Source: Pseudogymnoascus destructans
Taxonomy: Eukaryota > Ascomycota > Leotiomycetes > Thelebolales > Thelebolaceae
Direction: 5' to 3'
NCBI RefSeq assembly: GCF_001641265.1
Contig: NW_020167526.1
Location: 620,001-684,000, forward strand
DNA: 64,000 nt
Made by a program: the position numbers and the translations under genes. Below are positions 43,060-54,491 of this stretch, one piece after another (within the stretch, counting starts at the first letter, position 1; every line of letters begins with the position of its first letter). The notes beneath the pieces were generated by a model. The model made no database searches. It was not told the origin of the DNA and worked only from the letters and a program-made list of their open reading frames with translations.

Positions 43060-43104
43060 AAAATCAAGTGATTTTCTCCTCGCGGTCTGATACAAATATC
43101 AGAC
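43060..43104. repeat. Two perfect small inverted repeats
   Basis: AAAATCA/TGATTTT (43060-43066 and 43069-43075, 2-nt loop) and GTCTGATA/TATCAGAC (43085-43092 and 43097-43104, 4-nt loop) lie directly behind the A-run of the SINE-like element. They could be the element's 3' end or a terminator-like structure. Confidence 0.6.
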
Positions 43105-43351
43105 TGTGAGTCTTTTGCTATCTTTTTTGCTTTAGAATCTAAAGGGTCAATGAGTTATTGCGTCCTTTGTTCAACTCCCGTTGTCCCGGAAGAGTTGCTT
43201 CACAGTGATGTCTTTGGATACATTTTGTCCAACAAGTACGGCTCGGTGAACAGAAAGTTTACAATAGTCAAACATGGTGGTATTTTCCTAAACAATTCAC
43301 GAACAATCTGCTATACACATCCCAATCAAATCACCTGTACAGTACCAGGCA

Positions 43352-46300
43352 TCATTCTCCATTAGCAATCCTGGCCTCCGCAGCCTCCGCCCCAAAGTGC
43401 CTCGCAACCTCACGATCCAACCTCTCCTCAGCAGCAGCAGCACCTTCCACCGCCCTCTTCCTATTCCCAAACAAACACTCCCACAAATCATCATTCCCAA
43501 CGAACTCACCACTTTCCTTTCCCTTCGCCAGAAGATTCGCAAGCGGTGCCTGCTGCAGCTCCAACGAGTTCGCAACCTGAATCTTGCGATCTGCAAGCTC
43601 GGGCGTGCTCTCCTTCGACGGTGCTGTGCTCGCACCGCCCATGTGTTCCATGCGTCGCCGCACTGAGATGTCGTAGATGGCCTCCTCGACCGTGCCGTCG
43701 ATGAGGTACAGCCACACAGTTGTCGCCTGCTGCTGCCCGATGCGGTCGACACGCGCGATGGCCTGGAGCTCGAGGGCGGTGTTGATGAGCGGCTCACAGA
43801 GGAAGACGTGGCTGGCGTTGACGAGGTTCAGGCCCGAGGACTGCGATTTGGCGTGTAAGAGGAAGCATTCGGTCGCAGGGTCGTTCTTGAACTTCTCGAT
43901 TCCACCGGGCTTGTCGATGGCTGAGTAGCCGATGCGGTGGTGGGTAAAAGCGTGGCCGAGGATGACGAGGAAGTCGCTGAATTGGGAGAAGATGATGGAT
44001 TTGGCGAAGGGGTCTGCTTCACGGAGCCAGAGAAGGTGTCGGCAGAGCGTGTCGACTTTCGTGGTGAAGGAGGGGCCGACGAGGTCGATGTTCTTGATTT
44101 GGGCGAGGGTATCGTTACTTATCTGAGAATATATGCCCGACTTCTTGCTGGGAGAAACAAGAGCACGATCTTGATTGTGAGGTGTGATGGGTGCCTCTTC
44201 CGCCATCTTTAGTTCCCGGGGTTTGTATGTGATGTCATGTAGATCATTTATCGTTAATTCACGTTTACACGCTGGACAGTTTTTGTGTCCTCGAAACCAA
44301 AGCCCCATGCACTCTTTGCAAAATATGTGGCCACAAACAGTCAACGACCCATTCTCGAAGGGCGCCGTGCAAATCAGACAATCCTTTCCTTCGGCATCTT
44401 CTTTGCTCTCTTCTTTTAAGTGAACAAGATATCGCAGTTTTGAGGAAGTTGTCGCAATTTTAGCCGCGAGTTTCTGTTCAGTTTCTAATAGACTTATGGG
44501 CAGATCCGGGGGACTGTCTTCTCCTAGGGGCAGCACCATGTCGGAAATTTGCTGGAGCTGTCGATAATACTCTACACGCAAGTTCATTAACGATGTGAAT
44601 TCGTCAATCTCCTGCCGCAAAGCCGTGACAGCCTTGAGCTGTTTCTCGAGGTGCGGGCGGACAATGGCCATGTTCCGCTCAATGATGACCAACTCATTGG
44701 CCGCTCGTGAACTACCTTTTGTCGCATCCATTCTGAGTTGTGATGATAGCGTCCTTAATTCGGAGAGGATTCCCTTGACAGATCCCATGGCTTTCGGTGG
44801 TTTCAATTCTGCACGAGCTTGTAAAAGATCCAGTGTTCTCTGGGGTAATGACCATTTGCCAGCTTTGGCCAGTTCAATGTCTGCTTCAACGTCTGTTTCG
44901 GCCTGTTCAACAACTGCCTCAGCCTGTTCAGCTTCGGCCTGGTCAACAATTGCTTCGGCCTGCTCAGCTTCGGCCTGTTCAATATTGTCTTTGGCCTGTT
45001 TAATGGCAACCTGAACCTCATGCTTCACAAGTTGATTTTCCTGGCCCGTTAGAGCATCGTGTCGGTCTTCGATAACAGCACGCAAAGCCAGAACATAGAT
45101 GACAATCTCCTGCTGTAACTCAGTAGACTGCAGATACTCTTCACCGGTCATCTCAATGACTCCTTCCTCATCTACTAGGGGCCGAAGTAGGTTCTGGATT
45201 GTGGTTTCACGCCATTCATCCAGCTGATTTGCTTGTGCATCCAGTGCGGCAGCTAGTCCATCTAGCTGCTCAAGAAGTATGGTGCTCTCGATTCCTCCTT
45301 TTTGTGTATTTATGTGAAATTCAGGGATGGATAAAAAATCTTCGGATGAAGCCTTCTCCGCGAGTCGCTCCATTGGTTTTGTGTTTTTCCGAAAAATCTC
45401 CTTTAGGATTTCCTGTCGGATCATCTTGGCCTGTTGATAGCCTTCTGCCTCCAGCTTTTCGAATTCCATGAATTCCTCGGAGTCAGGCTTTGTCATCTCT
45501 TCATTCGACTTGATCTGGAAATATGCATTGGCACAAAAGAATACTGCTATGTGCTGGATTTCAAGTGCAGCGTTGAGCCTGTTTCGAAGAGCGCCAACGC
45601 GTAATGTGCTTTCAGCACCAGGTTCCCGATCGTCAATATCGCTGTTATCGCCAGACGAAATTTCGTCATCATTAAGCAAAGGCCCACCGCCCAGTGCCAT
45701 ATTCCCTTTGGGAGAATCTATCTCGCTCTGTAGCTGCTCTCGGCAAACAGAAACAGCAGCATTTGTATCCGCTAACACGCGTTTCCAAATTTTCAAAGCT
45801 TCTTTGACACGGGGCGAATTTTCTAGAGTTTGGCCCCTCTTGAGTCGGGTGAGGTGTAGGGTCCGCTGGTCTCCGCGTATGCTCAGCTCTGTTTGCTCCA
45901 ACATGGTCTCTAGAACCTCTCCTACAGTGCGCAGCGGCCCATCTTTCCTCCCCAAGACACGGCGATTTTTAACTCCAATTTCGGGATGTAAGGCGCTTTG
46001 CCTGAGCCGGCTAAGCCAGGCTCTCATCCGTTCCATCGTTCTGATCCTGGTAGGATCCCAATCGTCTGCCAACGAGCCTCCTTGGAGGTCAACGCCACAT
46101 TCGTCGCACATTTTCTGGAACAATGATTGATAGTGTTGCTCTTCAACTGGCGTAAATGGCATAGTAATGACGTATCGCTTCTGAGGTGGGAGTTGCAGTT
46201 CGTCTCTGACAATACTCTTCGTGTGCCGGAGGGCTATACGCTGGAATACGGATTGAAATGCAGGCGGGTTACGGAGTAATGCGGCCCACGTCCATGGCAG

Positions 46301-48044
46301 GATGCCAAAAGGCTCATAGCGGATGAATTTCAGCAATCCAAATAAGTCTAATATTTGTTAGTCTCGTAAACTGGGGGCGCAATATACGTGAGGCTTGGAA
46401 ACAAAGCGGGCGACAATCGCCGGAATAAAATGGTATGCATACCTTCAACATCTTTCTTGACTGGTGTCCCAGTTACGCCCCAGGAGTTGACACGAGGAAC
46501 CATCTGAGCCATTGTAGCTGCATTTGTAACGCTGCCTTCTATCATCTGTGCTTCATCAAGCACGCATCTCCACCACAAAAAGTGCGTAAAGACTGACATA
46601 TTCTGCTGTGAGCCATCTAAATGGCGTGAGACACGGCCAGGACCTGGTGCTGCGTGGTATATCTCTCCAGCAAGAACTCTGTAGGTGGTTAGGACGACGT
46701 CGTGCTCAGCAATCATGTCCAATAATTGCTCGTGGGAAAGCCTTTTGTGTTTCGATTTCCCTTGATAATGCATCACCTTCAAGCTTGGCGCATGGCGTGC
46801 CAACTCAGATTGCCACTGTTGCAATATTGAAGGCGGCGTTATAATAAGTGTCGCCTTTGTTGGGACGGCTTCGTGACGCGTATATGGATCAACGATGGGC
46901 TTTAAGCTGTCTGGGCGACTTCTGTGAAGGGTTATCAATGCCGTGATTTCTAGCGTTTTGCCTAATCCCATCTCCTCAACAAGAAGCCCTCCAATTAGTT
47001 CATCTTCCGCAGCTTTGTACGCGGATAAATCGCGTGTAGCAGCTTGGAGAAGAGAGCTGACCCAACAGGTGCGCCCATCTCCATCCACCACCTCATAGAA
47101 AGAGCAGGGTGTCTCTTCAGGCTTAACAGTCGCATCCTTCATGCAGTTCTCTCCCGCAGACCATTGAACGCCCTCCCTCTCAAGCAGCCACCGAACTGAT
47201 CTCTTCTGAAATGGATATAATGGAGTCTTTAGCTCTGGGATCTCTATTAACGTCGCCTCTGCATCCTTTTTTTCCGGCACATGAACGCTGTTGTAAAAAT
47301 CTTGGGGTAATATGCGGGCACCCTTATTGTCGCTCTGTGCAGGATCGGAAAAGTATGCTTCTATGACAGATTCCAGGTGGTGTCTTTTGGGGAGAGTTGC
47401 CGATATGTATGCCAACGAGGGACATAAATTCCACTTGACAGTCCACGTCAACAGCAAAACCTCAAACCCCTTCTCAACAGACAGAGAAAACGTTGTCTCG
47501 GCCCACAAACGGCCATGGGCCGTCGGGTTATGCTTGTAGTGGGCGCGAAATGGTATCACTCCCGCAATGTTGATGTCGCGAATTGGCACATTATCAGCGT
47601 CAAAGGTCTCATCCAGAACGTTCCAATCACGACCTCCGTTATCACTAATCCTTAGTAAAACTTGGCTTCCGGACTCCTCGACTTGTGTCCCTACTGTCTC
47701 ACTCTGATAGGTGAGAGGCAGCCTTGAATTTTTGCGTGGGGACTGGCGAAATTTCAAAGTGAGTGATGACCGTTTAACTACCATGTAGTCGAGATTGCTG
47801 TCACTGTCCAACCGCTGGCGTTTACTTGGAGGTTCTTGAAGTTTGGGCTCTGGAACCGTTGTCATGCGCTCCAAGTACCCCACGATGCTGCTTGGGCAAT
47901 AGCCTGCAAAGTCGAATGTTAGAACAACCAGATCTATGTTATTAAACACTTCTTGTCTGGATTACCTTTGTTTGAAATATCGACGTCTGCCATTTGCTGG
48001 TCTACTCCATTCTCACGAGATCTCGGGTTGGTAAGAGGCGCCAT
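43352..48044 (-). CDS. irc20: SNF2 helicase with RING finger, Irc20/SHPRH family
   Basis: Three exons on the minus strand: 48044-47966, 47903-46443 and 46347-43352, with introns of 62 and 95 bp; 1511 residues. Irc20/SHPRH proteins are nuclear DNA-dependent ATPases and E3 ubiquitin ligases in genome maintenance. Motifs in order: Walker A EEMGLGKT (about 336), TLIITPPSILQQW, the DEAQ box (VLDEAQMIEG, about 474), SWGVTGTPV, then a long insert. The insert holds a Gln/Ala/Glu-rich coiled coil with repeated EQAEAEQAEA units, and a C3HC4 RING (about 1167-1205, CLICTAPFENG...CGHIFCKECM...CPAC). The helicase C lobe follows (KSIIFSQFSDFL, SGLNLVNASHVFL, AIARVDRIGQ). The RING within the helicase core defines this family. 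The second intron joins DVE|DLFGLLKFIRYEPFG correctly. Confidence 0.93.
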
Positions 48045-48787
48045 AGCAACGAGGGTCGGGTCCAAGCAGGACGCGAAGTCCACCAGTGGTATGAGAGTAG
48101 TATTGGCCACTCGCGCGGGCAAGCTCAGCCAGAAGCCAAATTATCTTGCAAATGAACTATTCTGGGTGTAATGACATGGAGATGATGGAAAAGCAACTTG
48201 CTAATGAAGGATGAGGAGGCAAGAAGGTAAGCGAAGAAGAATGGTGTGAAGAGATAAAGGAGGAGGGGAGGGGGGGAATTGTCTTATCGCTTATCGAAGA
48301 GAGTCAGCCTCGTCCGACCTACCATGTTTGAGGGCGGTACCTTGGTCTATGCAGGCACCCTCCCAGGCTTTAGTCTACCCCACCAACCCGCAGCCTTGCC
48401 AACCCAAAACGCCTCCATGACCCGCGAGTAGGTAAATTTGCATTTATATAAAACAAAGGTTTGCCAATTCTATCTGATTCTTTAAGAATGAATTTATGGA
48501 GGCTTTAGGAGCTGTTTTTCCGGTCTTGGCATGGAATATTTGAATAACGACTAAGCGTCATGCAGGGGTTCCAGCGGCAGACATTTAAAATGGGAAGGCG
48601 GCGTTTTTGCAGCCGAGCGTATGGAGTAGCGCACAGGCGACATTCAGCGTCAACGAAACCCCACATACACCGGCTTACAACCTCCACAGGCCATGACCCA
48701 AGTCTTTAAATTTGGTCTGGCGCATAGCCAGTTGTATATTGTTCTTGATCTTCTATAAATCATCTGCGAACATTGAATGCGCAGACA
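48045..48787. other. Divergent intergenic region, irc20 / rcy1
   Basis: About 740 bp with purine-rich (48180-48290) and mixed parts. Short ORFs without support. No repeat or RNA gene seen. Confidence 0.6.
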
Positions 48788-51604
48788 ATGCCGAGTGCCA
48801 GACATGGCCCAGGTGCTGGGGCGCCACCGAGGGGCGCCATGATGGCATCTCTAAAGTCTGCGCAGATGGTCCAGAATAGAGCCGCTCTGCCTGCTGGTAT
48901 GCCCAAAAATCCCCATAGGCAGCTCCATATGTGCTAACAGCTACCAGAGATCCTTGCGACCGTCTTGGACTACCTGCCAGTCTCCGATCTCATGCGCTGT
49001 GCTCGAACATCCAAGCGCATGAAGGAAATGGTATACGATGACACGCGATGGGTTCAAAGACTACAATATATGGGGTGTTGGAATGAAGCCGAGGCAAGAG
49101 CACGGTTTGAAGAGGTTATGCGCAAGAAATGGGAGGCCCAGAAAGCAAAGCACGACGAAGAGGCGAAGAGGAATGGAACCGGGGTCAATGGCACTGGAGG
49201 GGGGAGAAAGACGACCACTACGATTTTCGATGCTGGCATCGAAGAAGAGCGGCAAAAGCAGCAGGCACCAGCTATACATGGAGCAAATAGCCTAGCTGAC
49301 GGATTCGAAACTTTGGCTATAGCGCCACCTACATCCAAACCGACGACTACAAACCCAAGACCGTCATTGGAGGACCCTATAGCGTTGCTGACTGTCTTGA
49401 GTAAAGTCAAGTCAGTTCGTGGATATGCACGACCTGAATATGCGCGTGTTTATGGCGCATTGGGTCCATTTTATCAGGATTTTGCGAGGTCCAAAAGCCA
49501 TACGGATCCCATTATATTTCGTGTTTATCGCGATCCAGAACAACAAGCACAGATGCTTGCGCAACTTCAGAAATTCGCCAAAAGCGACTGGGCACAGGGT
49601 TGGCGACAACGAGAAGAGAAGCTAAACACAATGGTCGGCATCTTCGAAAGTGCAGTTCTCAGAGAGTTTGAACAAGGTTACGAAGCTTGGGACGTGGAAG
49701 GACGGATGCACAGATATGCTCACGTCCTTGGTATTCTTAATGGAGGACAAGCTGGAGTCGAAATGTTTGTTCAAAAACATCCGGTCTTCACAGATCATGT
49801 ACAGTTTGGCAACCCGATGGACTGCCTCAACCAAGCAGCCGCAGGCTCAATAGACCTGAAACCATCCCTCGCATTTTTCGAGACTCTACTAAAGCTCATC
49901 AATGAACAAGCAGAAACTATCGACAAGATATTTCCGCCTCGTTTAAATGTGTTGGAAGTTTTTCTTGAAAGGATTGGCGAAGACGTCATTGGAGACTGGG
50001 TAACGCCTCTTTTCGACGAGTCACACGAGCGAAATATACAATCTTATTTAAAAGCGGTTTCGGGGATATTCGAGCAATGTGTACAGTTCTCGCTACAGAT
50101 TAAACCACCGAGCACAGCATCGCCAGAAGAGTTTCGAAGGAAAGTCCACGGGATTATTGTGGGGGTATTTGAACAACATGTGGACCTATATCTTCAAGAC
50201 GAACTGGATTTCTTCAAGGAAGAAGCAGAGGAGCAAGTTAGCGGTTGGGAAAGGAAGCTCTCTGAAGAAGATGCTTCGACAGAGTCGTTCTTTATGGCAA
50301 ATGTGAACCGACAGGTGGACAAGAAGGATTTCCTGACATCCTTCAGGAAGGTGGTCATGATGCCCGTCAATGTGCTCCCAAGTCTCTCACCTTTTGCGAC
50401 CTCAAAGTCGAGCGCAACACTTCAGGTTACTAGTGTGGCTACCTCTAGGGCTGAAGCCTCAATCACACCAACATCATCAAGGTCACACTCGCCAGCTGCA
50501 GTCCCGGGCATGCCATCGCCAAGTTCCGCTCCAAGGGATGAGCTTGCGGCCAAATCTGCCATTATGGCAAACAAGCTCGAAGGCATCAGGACACTTTTCA
50601 GCATAGAGATTGCACTGACACTTGTACATTCCGCCAAAACCAGCCTTGAAAGAGCCGCCGCGTTTGTGCAACTCGGTGGCCAAACAGGGGAAGAGGCACG
50701 AGAACAATGCGAGATGATATTCATATTTCTACTACAAACTCTGGGATCACGGCATGTCAAGAGCGGATTCGACAAGGCGGTTGATCACTTATCCAAGTAC
50801 AATCCACGAGAAGTGAGCGAGCACAGCAAGAAAGGAGTCGCGCCTCTCGTCACTTTTCTAGAGCTTGTCAACGTCGGCGACCTGATCTCTCAGATGGTCG
50901 ACGTCTTCTACGAGCAGCAACTCGCCGCGACAAAGCTAGTAGACAAAAACGACTTCCTCGACCCCGCCGTCAAGGCCAAGAAGAAGTTTGAGCAAATGCT
51001 CGACGAGCGTGTCGCCGCCGGGTTGAACAAGGGCATTGACGTGCTCATGGACGAGATTGAATACGTCTGCGCCACCACACAACCTCCATCCGACTACAAC
51101 CCCCCTCTAACAGCATCCGGTATACCCGACTCGACCTTCGACATCGGCCCAACAAAGTGCGCGCAGGAGGTCGTCGATATCGTGTCCTCTCACACAGACA
51201 TGCTGACGGGCAGCACGGACAAGAACATGCTCGACGTGTTCAACCAGGAGGTCGGACTACGACTCTTCACAGTGCTATGCAAGCACGTCAAGCGTCAGCG
51301 CATCAGCATCGACGGCTCCATCAAGCTCATCTCCGACATGAACCTCTACTTTACGTATATCCAGCGCCTACGCAACGCTGACTTGCTGCAGTACTTCCGC
51401 GCGCTGCGCGAGCTCAGCCAGATCTATCTAATTGGGCCGAAGCACGCGAAGGAGATGGCGGCGGTGATTGCGGATGGGGAGCGCTTTAGCGGCATCTTTC
51501 GCGCCGAGGAGGTGTATGAGTTTGCGGAGAGGAGGGCGGATTGGTTTGTTGTTAAGAGGGATGTCGAGAGGGCGATGTATGGGTTTGGTTGTGCGGTTAT
51601 GTAG
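48788..51604 (+). CDS. rcy1: F-box protein recyclin-1 (Sec10-like)
   Basis: Two exons, 48788-48896 and 48948-51604, with a 51-bp intron (GTATGC...CTAAC...CAG); 921 residues. Rcy1 is an F-box protein that acts in endosome-to-Golgi recycling, with Skp1 and Rab GTPases. The F-box lies at about 36-80 (LPAEILATVLDYLPVSDLMR, then RTSKRMKEMVYDD) and is split by the intron. The rest is a long alpha-helical Sec10/exocyst-like region with a Ser/Thr-rich disordered insert at about 510-545. A C-terminal FAERRADWFVVKRDVERAMYG segment is typical of recyclins. The first exon supplies the start of the F-box and is needed for the gene. Confidence 0.9.
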
Positions 51605-52704
51605 AGGGTTGGGGTGGCTTTGGTTACAATTTGGACCATGGGAGGCTGGCAAGGCTGAAGGCAGGATCGTGGTAAGGACGGGATGAATAAAGGGCGGCAA
51701 TATATTAGGACACATAAAATATCTCACCAAAAATACAGATACTGTTGATACAGGGTTGGTGCAATTGAACTGTGAGGCGGATAGCCCCTGACCCTGTTGT
51801 GGCATGCACCGTAGGAACTGGTCCGCGATTCCGCACTTCTCTCTTCCCTTCACATAGCCCTGGTCTCTCCGCCATTCCGCCTGAGGGAGACAAAAAAATT
51901 CAACCGTTCATGATTACCCGAAACAAAACCCCGATCGTTATGCTCTAGCTGCGTCAGTTTCAATCGAGTAACACGGGAAACGTCCTTCGCTGGCCAGGGC
52001 GTGGCCGAGCGACCAGTGAAAAAAGAGTTCGTTTCGACAATCTCACGCTCTCTCTTACGCTCTTTCCAAATTGTATTTCCCCATCGGATCTATTTAGCTT
52101 TAAAGGAAGAAATGCGAAGAGGCTGCCCCCGAATCAGATCATCGACAATTCTGCTGCATTGGGAGAAGTATTATTGAATTTTGTGTGTCAAGTATCTCCA
52201 CCATCTGCGCCGCCAATCTTAGCGTTCGCTGACAGCAAATCGATTTAGCAGTTATCACATTTGACACATATGACATATAAGGAGCCTGCCAACAGTACTG
52301 AGTTAACCAAGCCAAGGCGCATGTGTGCTGTTGAAACGCACTGCGTATGTATAATTTATGGTTGCCTGTTCTCTAACTTTGACCTCGTCGGAGGCCGGTC
52401 GCTAAAGCGGACGGGGAGGTGATCTGCAATTTAGGGGTCGGCAAGAGCCTATGCTCGCCAGTGTTAGGTCCACTGTTCCAGTCATTCAGAGAATTAGGCC
52501 GACAATTGGACCCCTGAAAATAGAACAGGTGGGCTGGGCTGACAGCTTTGAAGCTCATGGGCAAAGATTCCCGAGCAAAGATCCCCAAGTAAGGGGAGGT
52601 GATGTGTCGAAATGGGGACACTGGGAGGGAAGGTGACACAAGCGTTATTTAGCTAAAGAAGTGCCTCCTCGCTGCGCTTCATAGTATAATCGACGTCTGC
52701 TTGA
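51605..52704. other. Intergenic region, rcy1 / GT32 gene
   Basis: About 1.1 kb. Short ORFs on both strands (for example 52451-52636) have no recognisable features. No repeat or RNA gene found by eye. Confidence 0.5.
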
Positions 52705-53888
52705 ATGATTTCCCTCGATGAGCTCCGTGATTCTGCGTGGATGAAGCCGCCCAATTCTCCCCCTCTCCTACCTCTCAACAGCCGCACAATGCGCTGCAGC
52801 AACGCGGTGCTGGTGCGAGCCAAAGCCGTGCTGCTGAAGTTTGCCCCCGTCGCCGTCTTCGTCGGCATCATCCTCTACTTCCTCACCTCCTTCTACCCCT
52901 CCACACGCACCTTCTCGTGTCCTGTCAGCGCAGCCTCCGCGCCCATCAACCCCATCCCCAACCGCGTGCACTTTGTGCATATCATGCCCGACGGCCCCGA
53001 CTCCGATATCAAGTTCAAGTTCAAGCACTTCGTCGCCATCTACTCCGCCGCCTTCTACTTTGGACCCGACCTCATCTACATCCACAGCGACGCCTCGTAC
53101 GCATCCATCGAGCGCGCGCAGAGCGGGCCCATCGACAAAGCTCCGAGTAAGTGGGCGCACAAGATCCTCAACCTGCCAGCTGTCGTCGTGCGCCGCGTCA
53201 ATGCCCCCGACATCGCGACGGGGACGGGCGTCGCCATATCGCTTCTCGAGCATAAATCCGACTTCGTCCGCGCGCAGGCCGTCTACGAGCACGGTGGCAT
53301 CTATCTTGACTGGGACGCGCACGCTTTGCGTGATGTGAAGCCGTTGAGGGAGTCGGGCTTCGCGAATGTCGTCGGGAGGCAGAAAGAGGGGCAGGTGAAC
53401 AGTGGGGCGTGGATGTCGCGGCCGAGGACGTTGCTGATGAAGCTCTGGGTCGAGAAGCAGCATGAGGTGTATTCGGGGGCCTGGACGACCCATAGCAACG
53501 ACCTGTTGACGTCGCTGTCGGAGAAGAATGGGGATAGCAGCCTGCTCACGATGATTGCTGAGCGCCTGATGCCAGAGAACAAAGAGGTCCTCATCCTGGA
53601 AAGAGTAGCGTTCGCGCCAATGGGTTGGAAATTGAGTGATGCTTCTAAGCTATTCATGCCACACTTGAACGATGACGTGGAGCAAATGAAGCGCGATGCG
53701 AAGAAGCCTGACTGGGAGATTGACTATTCAACGTCGTATATCCTTCATGCGAGCATATTGAAAACTTTGATCGTGACAATGGCATCACGGTCAAGTATGT
53801 GTTGGCGCGGCAGAGCAACTTTGCTCTCGCTGTCTACCCTGCTGTCAAACATGCGATGAACGCTGGTGTCATCTCTGCCGACGATTAG
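52705..53888 (+). CDS. GT32-type glycosyltransferase with DXD motif, C-terminus frameshifted
   Basis: Type II membrane protein of the Och1-like GT32 superfamily, probably Golgi. In-frame ATGs are at 52705, 52741 and 52789; I favour one of the first two. After a short cytosolic tail comes one transmembrane anchor (FAPVAVFVGIILYFLTSFY), then IPNRVHFVHIMP, a central catalytic region with AQAVYEHGGIYLDWDAHALR holding the DXD (DWD) sugar-nucleotide/metal site, and SGAWTTHSN. The open frame ends at 53859 (384 residues), but the last 35 codons after YILHA look random. From 53751 another frame (GAG onward) reads EHIENFDRDNGITVKYVLAR and ends YPAVKHAMNAGVISADD at 53888, which looks like the real family C-terminus. 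A one-base loss near 53749-53751 explains this. It is either a recent mutation or a sequence error. Confidence 0.75.
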
Positions 53889-54491
53889 AGCCGCAATCCT
53901 GCGAACGGTTAGCCGTGTTTGGTTTGGTTATAACATTGCCAAAGTATCAAAGGACGCATCATATAGGGGTGTGCAACGAGCCCCTAACTCAAGACTGTGG
54001 TCCAAGTGTGTTTGGATGCCGGGCGTGAAATCATTTTGATGATAGCCAGAGTACGGATATAAGATTAATACATCCACCGCTAGGAAGGAAAAAATGGCGC
54101 ACGATACAGCGTAACGGGAAATATCCAAAGTGCCACAGAGCGCAACTCTTCCGATATAAGAGATATGCTACACAATATCTTCATGCAGAATTGGCTGACT
54201 CAGTTCGCAGAAATAGTGTCATATCTTCAAATGTCTCTGTGCTATACAGTATCTTCAAGCAGAATTACCTACTCATTCGGTAGAAATAATGTCAGTTTCA
54301 AATTCCTCTCCATAATACACAATCTTAATAACACAAAAGAAACCCAACGAAGTTATGGTTTAATCAAAGGTATCATAATTCCAACCGCCCCTCGGCGCTG
54401 CTTCAGCAAGAAAATCATGCCATACAAACGTTCATCTGCCCTTCGTCCATCCTATGTAGTCCTTCCTTTCCCCCAAACAATCATTCATAAC
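53889..54491. other. Intergenic region, GT32 gene / RGD2
   Basis: About 600 bp between convergent genes, AT-rich, with one diverged duplication (next entry). No gene supported. Confidence 0.6.
54166..54312 (+). repeat. Diverged tandem duplication, about 75-bp unit
   Basis: The segment with TATCTTCATGCAGAATTGGC and GCAGAAATAGTGTCATATC (from 54166) recurs from about 54241 as TATCTTCAAGCAGAATTACC and GTAGAAATAATGTCAG, with about 80 percent identity by eye. Confidence 0.7.

Larger units (their letters stand above)
42281..43351. other. Convergent intergenic region, rpl38 / irc20, with SINE-like element
   Basis: About 1.07 kb. Mostly non-coding; the tRNA-like/A-rich element and hairpins at 42919-43104 are entered separately. 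An ORF at 43150-43365 (start MSYCVLCSTPVVPEE) overlaps the end of irc20 and has no family I can name. Confidence 0.5.

Noticed and set aside
43150..43365. 71-codon plus-strand ORF starting MSYCVLCSTPVVPEE
   Set aside because: Two early cysteines look protein-like, but it overlaps the irc20 end, has no family I can name and no supporting splice context. Kept as a note only.
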